Below are positions 19,686 to 31,400 of a stretch of 64,000 bases of DNA, piece by piece (position 1 is the stretch's first letter; the number at the start of each line of letters is the position of its first letter). The stretch is from positions 5,001 to 69,000 of the forward strand of contig NC_009413.2 in NCBI RefSeq assembly GCF_000002875.2. Reading direction: 5' to 3'. The notes beneath the pieces are model-generated. The model was not told where the DNA came from and ran no database searches. It worked only from the letters and a program-made list of their open reading frames with translations. This DNA comes from Leishmania infantum JPCM5. Its lineage: Eukaryota > Euglenozoa > Kinetoplastea > Trypanosomatida > Trypanosomatidae. The translations under genes were made by a program, and so were the position numbers.

Positions 19686-20246
19686 TCACTTGCTTGCGCT
19701 GAGCTGTGACAGCTGAGCCAGTCTCTTCTGATACTCCTCCAGGAACATGCGCGAGAGCCTCTCTACGGGCTCTACCGTGCCCGTGCCGCGCAGTGCAGAG
19801 CACTTGAAAAAGGTAAGTTGATTAGCGCGTGCAAAAACCTCCGCTTGGTTGTCCGTGACCTCGGCCTTGTCAGCGAGGTCCATCTTGTTCCCCACAAGGA
19901 AGCCGATCATGTCCTTCTTCGCAGTCCGCGCCTTGGTCACCCACTTTCGACACGACTCGAACGTTGCCTTGTTTGACACGTCATACACGAGAATAAAGGC
20001 AGACACGCTCTCTAGATAGTGAGATGTCATGCGATCATACAGCCGCTGCCCCGCCACGTCCAGGAGCGACACCTCGACCGTGTTGTCGTCGTCCAGCGCA
20101 AACTCTTTTACGACAAAGTCGCACCCCATTGTCATGAGATAGTTCTTGGGGAATACTGTACCGTTGCTATGCACCATCTGAACAAATGCCGTTTTGCCGG
20201 AAGTCGGCTCACCGACCACGGCGACGCGGAGGCGCAGGAGCACCAT
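19686..20246 (-). CDS. IFT27: Intraflagellar transport protein 27 (Rab-like small GTPase)
   Basis: A 186-residue GTPase of the IFT-B complex, the same length as human IFT27 (RABL4). The P-loop is GEPTSGKT (about 10-17). Switch regions include FPKNYLMTMGCDFVVKEF, the IFT27-type sequence that replaces the usual Rab effector stretch. The G3 motif is LLDVAGQ with the glutamine kept. G4 is VGNKMDL and G5 is CSALRG. There is no C-terminal cysteine pair, so it is not prenylated like normal Rabs. With IFT25 it joins the IFT train; in T. brucei IFT27 is needed for retrograde transport and for dynein import into the flagellum. The start is ATG 20246, only 10 nt after a predicted splice acceptor; the frame continues upstream only through a non-ATG codon. 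The neighbouring upstream gene encodes a dynein-2 chain, a functional partner. Confidence 0.9.
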   Translation of the reverse strand: MVLLRLRVAVVGEPTSGKTAFVQMVHSNGTVFPKNYLMTMGCDFVVKEFALDDDNTVEVSLLDVAGQRLYDRMTSHYLESVSAFILVYDVSNKATFESCRKWVTKARTAKKDMIGFLVGNKMDLADKAEVTDNQAEVFARANQLTFFKCSALRGTGTVEPVERLSRMFLEEYQKRLAQLSQLSASK

Positions 20247-22378
20247 GTGAGCGAATCTGCGCAGAGAGGCGAAGAAGAGTGCGCGAGTATTCGAAGAGGA
20301 TCTACGGTGGCCGCCACAGGCGTGCAAACACGTACAAGCTATGCGCAGAAGGATGGGTGTAAGTGAGAATCACGAGGGCGCCGCTCAGATGAAGAGTCCG
20401 GAAAATGAGGACGCCGAAAAGAGCTGCAAAGCGAGGCGACGAGGCAAACACGTCAGCGAAGAGGTTGAGCTTCCTTTTCCTTCCAAGGCCCGCGGTTCAC
20501 GCCACAGTCGTCCGTGGCGTCCCTCGCACCAGCACTCGCCCCCGCCAAAACACGCAGGCCAATAGACGAATAGTGTACCACCGATGCACAACGAGAGCGT
20601 AAGAGATGAGTGAAGAGAGGAAATGGCGAGGAAAGGGCCACACGGCCCTTGCAACTGCGCGCGGTGCCGTGCGTGTGTATTGCTGCGCATGATTCACCGT
20701 TGCTGGTGCGGTTCGCTGCCTACAAGAAGAGCTGTGGCGCAGTGCGCACATGCACACCCGCAGGCAATCGAGCTTAGAGGAAGATCCGGAAGGATAGGCG
20801 AAGAAAAGGAAAGCTGGGCGGGCATCCTGCACTCACACTCTTATGCTTGTGTGTACTAGTGGCCCTGCACGTGAGCTGGCAACAGAGAACGATGGGCAAA
20901 CGGGAGCCGAGCTTGACTGCCACCCGCCGCGACACCTCGTCTTGTGTGGAGTCACAGTTTGCGTGCGCACGTTTGTATCCGGCGGCATGCACGCAAACAC
21001 GTGAGCTCAATGACAGGCTCCATGAGACCTCGAGAGATTGTAAGAGCGTGAGAGCTAGCGAGACGCACTGCCACACATCAGTGCAATAGCCCATAACTTC
21101 ACAATAAACCCCCCTCAGTCTGCCTACTCCACCACGAACAGGTCAGGAAGCAGACGCGCACACAACCACAGCGCAAGTGGCCCTTGTGGCACTGCGGCTA
21201 TATCTCCGTCGTCTAGGATAAACCGTCCTGCCGCGGAATCGGGCCATGCATCCTGCGGACTCTGCTTGTCTTTCCTCGTCCCTTCTTCGGGTACGTGCGG
21301 CGCGATCGGCGCCAGAAGGAGACCCGGGTGAATAGCATGTCTCGGTCCAGGCGGGCCGCGTTCAGGCTCCTGCTCGAGGGCGGAAGCGGCGACGTCAGTC
21401 GGGTGGGTAACAGGCGGTGGCCAAGGTACATGCCGGACGGCCTCAGGGAGGGGGCTTGGCCAGCCGCAGGCCAGGGCCCTTTGAGGCCGTGCACCCCGAG
21501 GAATCCCATAACCTTGTGTGGGGACTCCATCGCAGTCTGGAGGATCCGATGGTGCAACTGGGGGGGGGGGGTCTCGTGCTGCTTCCGGCATCTATGCCTC
21601 ATCAGTCCGCCGGTGAGATGCAGAAGAAGCTGCATGCTTCGTGCACATGCACTGGGTCATTGATTGGCGTGGATATATTGGCACCTTTTCCTTCCCCCAC
21701 TCGTGCTCCTCCGACCTCTAGATGCTTTGTCTGGGTGTGAGACACCGTGCCAGCTGTGCATGGCAGCGCGTGCGCACAGTGCTCGCATTCCTGCATCCTT
21801 GGGCTTGTTTCAGGACGATGCTGTTGTCTGGGGAAGGGGCTTGCTATTTTTTGATCTTACATTTCCGTTTGTGCCATTTTTTTTTTGAGGTGGGCGTGTC
21901 TGGATGGCTTGCCTGCGTGCGCCGCGACAGGTGGGACGCTGCTATGAGCTTGTGGCACCAAGGGCACTCCGACTTCCCCTAAGCCCGCACGCCTCTCACA
22001 GGCGTGGGCGTGTCAAGCGGAAGGGGCTCGCAGAGAGACATGTGCTAGCGCACTCTGATCTCTAGGCTTGACCTCCTAAAGGGGCACAGTGGGAGAGGCA
22101 GCCGTGCACACCCGACAGGTGAGGAGCCGATCCAGTGCGATGGGAGATGCGCGCGTAATCAGCTCATTGCGTACAAGACCATTGCGCAAAACGCGGTGTG
22201 CTCTGAGCCTCGAACGGTACTCGGTATCGCGGACAGCATATTGGTCACAGCACCCGGTCGGACGCCTCCTAGCATAAGCATGCGGAGTTGAAGGCTCTGG
22301 CGGGGACTTCACAAGAAAGAGCTAAAGGAGCAAAAAAAAGGCCGTAAAACGAACAAGTGCAACGGCGTTGGCATACAT
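20247..22378. other. Intergenic spacer between IFT27 and the dynein-2 chain, with a GC-rich block
   Basis: 2.1 kb. The block at about 21120-21620 is GC-rich and open in several frames (for example 155 codons on the minus strand, 21591-21124, rich in P, A and G). It includes a run of 12 G at 21560-21571. Composition and multi-frame openness suggest non-coding or relic repeat sequence rather than a gene. Around 21980-22010 the minus strand has a hairpin-like CGCCTGTGAGAGGCG that loosely recalls the SIDER 5' end. I see no firm gene. Confidence 0.45.
20257..20284 (-). promoter_or_regulatory. Predicted trans-splicing acceptor for IFT27
   Basis: Minus-strand ACTCTTCTTCGCCTCTCTGC is followed by GCAG, with the AG at 20258-20257. 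This implies a 5' UTR of about 10 nt, short but known in trypanosomatids. It supports ATG 20246 as the start. Confidence 0.5.
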
Positions 22379-23989
22379 CTACACACGAGACCCGAACAAG
22401 TCTAGGATAGCGGCCGAGTCCTGCACCTCCTTCGTGCTGTCACAGGTGGGCTGGCTGGAGCGAAGAGCTGCACGCTCGAGCTCGGTGACCTGTGACAGTT
22501 CTGTGGGTAGGCGCCAAACTTGTACTACGCCGCGCGCATCGCCAGTGGCCAGCCACTCGGCTGCGGTGGAGTTGAAGGCCACGGTCAGCACTCCTGCTCC
22601 GTCGGCCGACACCGCGGCCGTGTACGCTGGCTTGAGCTGGTCCCTCTCGAGATCGTAAACGTGCAAAAGTGACCTACGTGAGACCACTGCCACGACTGAG
22701 GGCCGGAACGGGCTGAATCGGCCGTCGTACAGATATCCTTTCGTCTCCTCCGACGACTCGAGGGTGAGGAGCGGAGAGCGCTCGAGGTCCGAGTACAGGC
22801 GCGCGCTGCAGTCCGAGGAAGTGGTCAAGAACAGGTGTCGGAAGAAGGGCGAGGCGCTGAGTGACTGCAGTGGGCCACAGTGGCTCTCCAGCCAGTCCAG
22901 TTCAAGAGGGATGATTGTCGGTGGCGCCTGGGAGTTCGTCTCGATAGGCAGTGGCCATGTGCGACCGCGGCCCACCTCACCGTTCTCCAGACCCACGAGA
23001 AGGACTCCGTCCAACGCGGGGAGGTAACTGCCGCGCTGAGTTTGTACACCGCCATAGGTGAGTGCTGTAATGCCGACAGAGAGGTGGCGGCGGCTCCGCA
23101 CGCTGTACGCGGCGATCGGCTTGGCCAGCTTGTTCGCCGGACTCCACTGGATGATGAGTCCACTCTGGCTCGCTGAGCACAAAACATACTGATGATGATG
23201 CCGGGACTCCTGTGGATTCTTCACCCACTGCAGCACCGTAACTGGCTCGGTGTGCGCAACCTCCGATGCCGAAGAGGTGTACTTTCCTGGAAAGTTCTCT
23301 GTCACGTTTGCAAACACGACAACCTCACCGCTGTAGGTGCCAACGGCCAGCATGCACGGGTCTGTGGGGTGGAAGGCGATGGAGGTGGCGCCGGTCTCCG
23401 TCTCCAGGGTGTTATGCGGACGGCTCTCCCTCAGGTCCGGCCGTGCCAGGTTCCACACACATACGTAGCCCTTCTTGTAGCACCAGCCCGAGGTCTCCAT
23501 GAGGCCGTAGGCAGCAGCCACGATGTTACCATGAGTGTTCCACGTCACCCCCAACGCCTCCAAGTTGTCCTCTTGGACAGCAGGCGACGTGAGCGTATAG
23601 AGAACAGAAAGTGCGGTGTTCTTGCGCGACCAGGCAGGGGAGTAGTGATCGAAGATGCTGCTCGTGGCATTGCGGTGCAGAACCGCCAGTAACTGGTTCA
23701 TGGACTCCTCCAGAAAGGTGGAGAGCTTCGCCTTATCGTGGGGAACCCCGTTGTAGACGTACTGCAGTCCCTCTAGAGACGCTTGAAACGATCGCCGCTC
23801 CGTTCCGATGCCCTTGTCTAGTTGGTCGGACGCCTGGAAGCAGCTGATGTCCGTCTGCGATTCGTGGCTTTTGACCTTCAGCTTAGACGTCTGTGTTGCG
23901 GTGTCTTCGTGTGCGGTTTCTTTCTTCCATTGAGACAGGATAGCCACCTCGCCGGTGACCTGATTCTTGAACTCGCAGGGGTCCGACAT
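22379..23989 (-). CDS. DYNC2I2: Cytoplasmic dynein-2 (IFT dynein) intermediate chain, WD40 protein
   Basis: A 536-residue protein, the same length as human WDR34/DYNC2I2. A short N-terminal region with repeated CxTQTS/SQTDIS-type light-chain-binding motifs (TATQTSKLKV, ESQTDISCFQ at about 30-55) precedes a helical stretch. A WD40 propeller follows (about 125-515), with blades such as GYVCVWNLARPDL, LAVGTYSGEVVVF, GLIIQWSP, SARLYSDLERS and GVVQVWRLP. This chain links the retrograde IFT motor to cargo and regulators in the flagellum. Sequence character favours the dynein-2 type over axonemal intermediate chains, which are longer, but the distinction is not absolute. The start is ATG 23989 (MSDPCEFKNQ): the open frame extends to 24439, but that part has low-complexity intergenic character. 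It lies directly upstream of IFT27. Confidence 0.82.
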   Translation of the reverse strand: MSDPCEFKNQVTGEVAILSQWKKETAHEDTATQTSKLKVKSHESQTDISCFQASDQLDKGIGTERRSFQASLEGLQYVYNGVPHDKAKLSTFLEESMNQLLAVLHRNATSSIFDHYSPAWSRKNTALSVLYTLTSPAVQEDNLEALGVTWNTHGNIVAAAYGLMETSGWCYKKGYVCVWNLARPDLRESRPHNTLETETGATSIAFHPTDPCMLAVGTYSGEVVVFANVTENFPGKYTSSASEVAHTEPVTVLQWVKNPQESRHHHQYVLCSASQSGLIIQWSPANKLAKPIAAYSVRSRRHLSVGITALTYGGVQTQRGSYLPALDGVLLVGLENGEVGRGRTWPLPIETNSQAPPTIIPLELDWLESHCGPLQSLSASPFFRHLFLTTSSDCSARLYSDLERSPLLTLESSEETKGYLYDGRFSPFRPSVVAVVSRRSLLHVYDLERDQLKPAYTAAVSADGAGVLTVAFNSTAAEWLATGDARGVVQVWRLPTELSQVTELERAALRSSQPTCDSTKEVQDSAAILDLFGSRV

Positions 23990-25415
23990 GTCGATCCTCC
24001 AGCAATGTAGCGCCACAGCAGCAGCGCTGCGGGCGAGTGTACCTTGTTTCGATAAAGTAATGTAGGGGGTGTACCGCCCTCCCCGCCGGCCCGCCACCGC
24101 GTCGAAGGGAAAAGGGCGGAAATAAAGGGTGAGACGCAAAAGAATTGTTGACACATGGAGGCACAGAGACAAAAGAGAAGATCGAGCGCGCACGGAGGAT
24201 GACAGAGAATTCCTATGTGAGCCGCTAGCATCGAGCACAGCACCAGCTAAAGCAGCATCGCTCCATCTTCGCTTGCACGCCAAGCCGGCAGCAGCTACCA
24301 CAGGCCATCGTTCAACCGCATAAGAAGGTAGCACTGGCACGGTTAACCAGCACCGGCTGCTTTCCAGAGCGACTTGTCTGCGGGCATAGGAATGCACCGG
24401 AGCGCGCGCGAGCCGGGACGGGTACGTGATACCACCCAAGCACGCTTCGTCCTTGCCGGGGCAGCGAGTGTCGCGGCGTGGTTAAGAGGTCGTGTAACGG
24501 CAGCGATCACGTTTGAGCGCTCACCTTAACGGCGAAACCACACCTCCGCTGTTATCACCCGTCGTGCGGGAGTTGAGTTGTCGTGATTAGGACGCACGAA
24601 GGTGTGAGAGACACAAAACAACGAAGCCTCAGCAACGAAAAATGGAGGAGAAAACGCCGCGGGCGCGGACGAACAACAATCGCAATAACAACACACATGC
24701 GGATGTGCAAGGGAGGTAGAGGAAGAGAGTCACAGAAACGAAAAGGTGCGCAAGCAGGAGAGACGAGGGGAAAACAAACACAGCTTAGCACAGACATAAC
24801 ACGAAGTGCCTGTCACTGCAGCCCCCGCCGGCAAGACAGAACGCGAATGAAATGGGCGCCAGGCTCCCCTTTCTGTGCTCGAATGGTGGTCCTTTTTCGT
24901 TGTTTGCTAAGCTAGTTGCTGGTGGTCAAAAATACGCTAAAAAAGACACATACACATTGGCTCGCACACAGGCACACGGATGGGAATACTCCTGCGGTGC
25001 CCGCAGCACAACGGCACCGCGCGTTGAGCAGGGAGTCGGAGTGGTGGATAGAGCCATCTGCTAAGCTCAGGCACAGCATGGCCCTTTGAGTGCGAAGCAC
25101 GCGTCGGAAGAGCCCCCCCTCCCCAAAAAAAAAAGAAGAGAAAGAGAGCCGACGTGAGGCTGGAGACAGCGCACGAAAGAGATGATTTCATCATCAGCGC
25201 ACGTTTGGGCGCAACAGGTGAAGATGACAAGACGCGCACAGGCGCATCCATTACACGACAGATCGCCTCACGGTTCGTCCGCGGCCTACGCATGACGATT
25301 AGAGGAAAAAAAACATGCAACAAGGACAATGCGCATCCCCCTCCGCACACACGTCGCGGGCGCCAAAGCAGAAGCCAAAGCAGGGCGTATACACAGCTTA
25401 CCGCCGCAGCCCTTT
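23990..25415. other. Intergenic spacer between the dynein-2 chain and the DOCK-like gene
   Basis: 1.4 kb. A minus-strand pyrimidine-rich stretch at about 24100-24150 is a candidate splice tract for the dynein chain. An A-rich/C-rich junction lies at 25117-25142. No gene is recognised. Confidence 0.5.
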
Positions 25416-28400
25416 CTACATGCCGCTGCTGCTAGCGTGGTCATTCTCGTCGGGATGCTGCATAGCCACCAAACAGCACTCGATATCGGTCACCGCCTTC
25501 AGCACTAGCGCGTAGTCTTCAGGGTTCTTGGACATGGCCTCCATCTTCTCGCAGGCCTCCAGCTTTGCACGAGCGAGAGTGCTGAGCGCCCGCACAGCAT
25601 GAATCACCTCAGGGTGGTCTCCCATGACCGCGATCACCTCCTTCATGTACGCACCGGGCGGCAGCTCCTTTGGTGAGAGGGCTTTGCGGATTACTGTGAT
25701 CAAGGCATCGTTGACGGGGGCTTGGTTCATGGCCTCGCGACGGCTGTTCAGCATCTCCTCTGCAGTCTCGAACGGGTTGAGAACTACCTGATGCGTCTTC
25801 GCAATGTCGATGGCCGACGTCGTGGAGGGAAAGGAGCGCTCCAGTTCGTAAGTGTTCACGCTCATGCGCTGCGTCATAAGGTCCAGCTTGCGACCGTCCG
25901 AAACCTCGTCGCGGCTGCCGACGTTCACGGTATTCTCAAAGTAGCTGATGTGCATAGACCGGTCGAAGCCGTCAGGGGGCACGCGAGTGCCCTTGGCGAA
26001 GTACGGCTGCGCCTCGCTCACTGTCACAAGGCAATGATTTGGTTGACGGTGCACGGCAGCAACGCGCTTGCGCTTCGAGTCCGGCTCCGGCAGGGCCGGC
26101 AAGGTCTCTGTCAAGTCGTCTGTCAGCAGCACCAGCGATGTGTCAAAGAAGAGCGACTCCACGTACGACCTCGCGTAGTTCTTGAACTCTTCCAGCGTGG
26201 TGGCGGTGGACATCTTGTAGATGCGGCGGATCGGGTTGCCGTTTGGCAGCCCGCGCGGCTTCTCGCCTACCTTACTGTCGTTCGCGTCCTCATGCAGCTC
26301 CTTGCGCGACTTGGGCAAAGTGTGGCGTTCCATGCGTGCCCACAGGAAGAAGTAGCGACTGTTGTGCCGCTTCGACTTGGGCTCTGCAATGGCGGTACAC
26401 CAGGTGGACATGGCCATGTGCACCACCGACGATCCTTTGAAGTCGCTGACCGCCATCAGGTACTTGTTCGCAATGTCTATTGTCTGCAGCGAGTACTCGT
26501 AGTACTGGCCTTTGTCCTGAAACTCGGCCGCCTCCTTCAGCGCCTTCACCTGGCCCTCCATGGAGAAGCACATGTCGTCGGGGCATGTGTACAGCTCCGA
26601 CACAATTGCGTACACCGTGTCTGCGGGAAGCAGCGCATCCACCTCGGGTAGGATGCGCACGTAGTCGTGCCAGAACACGTGCGAGAGAACCTCAAACGGC
26701 ATGCGGGCCCCCTTCGAGTCTTTCCCTTTGACAAAGTAGAACACCTCCGTGACGCGGAAGCACAGGGCAGCAATGAACACCAGCACCATGCCAGCCTCCA
26801 GGTAGTCGCTGTTTGCCCTGTGTGCGTCGTGCAGGCGGTAGAGCCACTTTAGGGCTTCCTTTAGCGCGTTCTGCCGTAGGAAGTTTCGAAAGACCTCAAA
26901 ATACGCCGTCGCCCTCGCTTCCTTGAACTTCATTGAGTCGTCCATCTGCAGACGCAAGACATCGTCGAAGAGGCTGAGCACCGTCGCCGTCATGGCGGTA
27001 AAGTCGCTAGAGAAGCGTGGTGGCTGTTGGTCTGGCACGTTCGACTTCTCCAGCAAGTAGCGCGAGATGGGGAGATTGCGCTGCACGCTCATAACCTGGC
27101 CCTCGACCTTTTGCCTGTACTTCATCTGCGCATCACCGCCAGGCGCGTTCGAGTCGTCCTCGTAGCGAGAGGCGAAGTCGCACGACGGCGCCGTGTAGTT
27201 TGCCTCCTCCACCTTGGCCCTCTCAATCAGCTCGTCAAACTGAAACTCGATGAAGCGCCCAGCAAGGCGCAGGTCCCTCACGCGCGACTCGGCCACAGAG
27301 ACGAGCGCGTTGGCAGTCAGCGACCTGATCTTGGACAGAGAGTTCTTCCAGGAGAAGAAGGCCTGGCTCATCAGCAGGAACGTGCAGCTGGCCGAGGAGC
27401 GAACATACTGGCAGCAGCTGCTCATGAGACGGAAGGTGAGCAGGACCATGCCGTTCCCCATCCTCGCCTTGCGGCTGATGATCTCCGGGAACAGCTTGCA
27501 CACCACCTCGTGCATCACAGCGGAGCTCATTTGCAGGGATATGGTGGAGTTTCCCAGGTTGAGAACGGACTCCAGCATGACAAAGAACGGGAACACGGCG
27601 GCGTTAGGGTTGTTGTCGCGCACAGTGCGCAATATACTCGGAATCTCGTTCAAGAAGAGGCTGCACATTTGCGTTCCGATTGCAGTCACAAAGGTTGTGC
27701 TGCGCGCCTCCCACGCCCGCCTCTCCTCCACCTCCTCGTTTGCCGCGTCCTTTGCAACGCCCGCGACGGGGCCGGCGGCACTCGAGGAAGCGGGGGCGGC
27801 GGTGTAGCGGAAGGTCGACTGCGACTCGGCCACAATCTGCATCATGCCAGCGATCACCTTTCCGTCCACCTCTTCCTGCAGCCATTGCCGGAACGTGCTG
27901 CGGGGCGTGTAGTAGAGAATCCACAAGCATGTCATGGACAGCTGCTGCTTGTCACGCTGAAACACCTCAATCGGTATCTTGTCGTTAGGCTGCGTAATGG
28001 CCTTCCAGTGCGGGCCTAGGTTGCGCACCAGGGCGAACAGCTGTGCCGCGATGCAGGTGAGATTCTCGCTGGGAGTGCTTGAGTCGTTGGCGAGGCGACG
28101 CAGAAATGAGTACAGCACGTCGGTGGCGATCGATCGCGTCACACGGTTCGGGTTGATCATGAGAATGGTGAACGAGTGAACAACAATGCGCGTGAGGAAG
28201 ACGGGGCGGGCCGCTCCGGCGGAGGGCAGCAGCAGGTAAATCGCATCCGGGTCCTCCAGCACGTACTTGAGGAAGTTGGTGAGGCTCTCAAAGTTGCCGT
28301 CCTCCTCGAAGTAAGCAGCGATGCGCTCGTAGATCATCAGCACGCGGCCACGGTCGGCGTAGTGCATCAGGCTGCGCACAAAGATGGCGACGTGGCGCAC

Positions 28401-31400
28401 AAGCTGACTCTCATCGAATGTTGACAGCTGAGACAGCGCCACAATGCAGAGCTCCGCCACGGCGGTGTAAAAAGACGAGTGGAAGAGCTCCTGGCGGGGC
28501 ACTGTCGGGTTCTCGGCTCCCCAGAGGTACATGGACCGCAGAATTGTGTCAAAGAGAAACCACGACAGATTGCTCATCTCACGCAGGATACTGCGAGCCG
28601 GCGGCGGGGCCTTGCTGCCACGGGCAAGACTAGCAGGGCTAGCAGGTGAGGAAGAAGGCGCGGAAGTGCCGCTCTTTTCCTTCGCTGAGTCGGCTCCGAT
28701 ACCGTTTGGCTGCTGCGCTACCATCTTAAGTAGGTTCAGCCATGCCTCGACCATGCCACTGTAGAGGCGACGCTTGTACTCACACTTGGCGCCTTCGTAG
28801 AGGGTGTCATTGGACAGGAAGTGGTACAGTATACTTCCAACGCTCGTCTTGGCGAACACTTGCGGTGTCAGACCTTCGCTGTTGTGGCGTCGACGAATCG
28901 TGTGCGCTGATGTGTCGTACTGCTGCGCCTTGGAAGTAATCCCTAAAAGGACGTCGAGCATGTGAATGCGGTTAGCCAGCGACACCGTCGCCGAGCCGGA
29001 GCCGATGAGGGAGAAGGCGTACGCGGTGAGGAAAGGGTAGAAGGCCAGAATCTCTGCCAACGGAAGCTGCGCAATGAGACTGATCACGTTACGATGCGGG
29101 TCGACCTCCATCGCAGGCAGCTTCTGCAGCGCGCCGCACTCATCGAGCACCTTGTCGTTCTTCCTCATCTCTGCAATCGAGGACGGGCACTGCTGGAAGA
29201 CAGATGCAATGACGCGGTTGGATGCGTGAACCGTTGTCTTGGTCTGACTCGAAGCCTTGACAACGCCCTCGCCGTTATTGAGCAGGAAGTTCACGGGGGC
29301 CTCAGCAAAGCTCGTCAGATACCCGCCCGCGGCCGCGACGGCTGCCTGGTCATACGAAACAAACTTGATGTCGATGCTGTCGCGCACCTGCACAACGCCG
29401 TTCATCATCAGTGGCACAGCGGCGTAGCCGATTTTAAACATACGTGGCTGCCCAGGCGTCGGTGGCATTTTCCTCTGGCATGTGGCGTAGAGGGTCATGA
29501 AGATGTGGTGGCGGTCGGAGAGGTTTAGCGGCAGCTGCAGCTTGAACTCGTCGCTAAGCACCATGTCATTCGAGTTGTGTACCGAGGACGACCACGCCGT
29601 CGTCTCCATCGACAGGTTCGACAGCCCGCGCCCGTAGATGCACCTGATCGCGCCCTCCTCCGAGAGTCCGTCGTCCTTGTCCTTCACACAAAGCTGAAAG
29701 ACGTAAGTGTGATGCGAAGCAGGGATGCTGCGGACGAAGCCGGCGTACATCACCTTCAGCCTAGACACGGAGAAATAGTACACGTTGTTATATGTCGTGA
29801 AGTAACCGGAGTTGAGGATGGGGATGCAGCACGGCGAGTAACGGTAGATGACCGGGCGAGCGCCCGGCAAGTCAGGGTCTAGCAGACTTACCTTCGACTC
29901 GTTCTCCTCCGGCGGCGTCTCTGGGTGGTCGGAGGGAAACGCCACTTCGTGCCTGCTCAGATCTGAGATGGAGAAGACCATGTCCACCGGCAGCGCCTTC
30001 TGAGCTCCGCGCCAGCGCTCGTCCTTCATTACCTTGAACACGTCTTCGTTAGAGAAGGCCTTGCGGTAAAGGCGATCGACGGCAACCCTCGGAAGCAGGT
30101 GGTTTGCCTCGTCCTGGAGCGGAACCGAGTTCCAGCCTAGCTCCTCCAGCACGTCGGACACTTGAGTCAGCAGCAACGTCTCCTGCTTCATAGGTGCAAC
30201 GTGGATCTGCTTGTAGCGGTCTGCGCGACTGTACAAATCAACGTAGGTGTCGTACTCCTCGCAGCAGGGTCGGTACACACGCATCACGAGGTGCAGCGTT
30301 CCCTTGAACTCGTTCGGCACAAAGGCGACAACCTGATTCTTCTTGGCGAGCTCGCTGCGCTCCTTTTGAGGGTAGAAGATGTCCAGCTCGGAATCGAAGT
30401 AGAACGTTTCGGAGACCTTTACCTTCTGCCGCTCTGTCCAGCTGTACAGCGCGGCTGCGATGACGAGAGGATCGGTGCTTGCTCCATGCAGCTCTATCAC
30501 TCGGTTGCTGATCTTCGTCGCCTTGATGCAGTACACAAAGCCTCCGGTAAAGGTGCGCATTGCGGGAACGGGTTTGCGGGTGTCGATATCGCTTACCCAC
30601 AAGTTCGCTGCCGTCGACTCGGTCGCCGCTTCATCCGCCGCCGTGCTGTTCTGCTGCGCGCGCTCCCACACCTGGATCGGGTCGCCGTACGAAATCTGCG
30701 AGACAGCCTTCCGTACCATGGCATTGTCGCCTCTCATCAGTTGCGCCTTTGTCAGCAGGCGCTCCGTGGGAGCGTTGTGCGGGTAATCCTCGTCGTCCAC
30801 CGTCAGGGTGTGATCACTCAGCACCTCAGACTCGAAGTAGCACTTGAGGGTGCTCAGCGAGCGCTCGCCCGGTTCACATGGTCGCTCGCGGTCTGCGTTC
30901 GGCTTCCGAAGTGGACGCTGGAGGGCGATGATCGTCTGCTTGGCTGAGAAGAAACCCAGCTGCACCTTCCCGTGCGCCGGCACCTCCCCCGTGACCTCTC
31001 TCGGAGGAAACAAGCACTTGCCGGACTCGCGGATGGTCCCGTATCGGTGCACTTCAATGCAGCTGCGCCGGATCGCATCCTCTGTGAGCCCGTGTGCTTT
31101 CAGCTCCGCGGACAGAGCCTCCTCAAAACTCTCAAACGGCGCCTCTTTCGTTACGCGCGGCACGTAGTAGACTTCTTCCTCCGTCCGAGAGAGGATGCCG
31201 TTGTCATTCCGGATGGCTTCCAGGGTAGACAAAGAGTACCGGCTAACCGTCTCGGAGGCAGAGTCTTTAGAGTTTGTGCTTCTCTCGCTTCGCATGTCGC
31301 GGTCGCTCACGGACGGACTGCTCGTTCGGTAACGGCAACACCGCGAGTCATGCTGCTGCACCCCGTGCTCCTCCTCAGCATCTGCACCGGTGCCCCCCTG

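Noticed and set aside
21124..21591. 155-codon minus-strand frame rich in P, A and G
   Set aside because: It includes the G12 tract as proline codons, other frames are equally open, and no family resemblance is visible. Kept as a finding, not a gene.
22000..22060. Possible SIDER 5' end hairpin
   Set aside because: Only about 15 bases resemble the SIDER start, and the sequence beyond does not align by eye.
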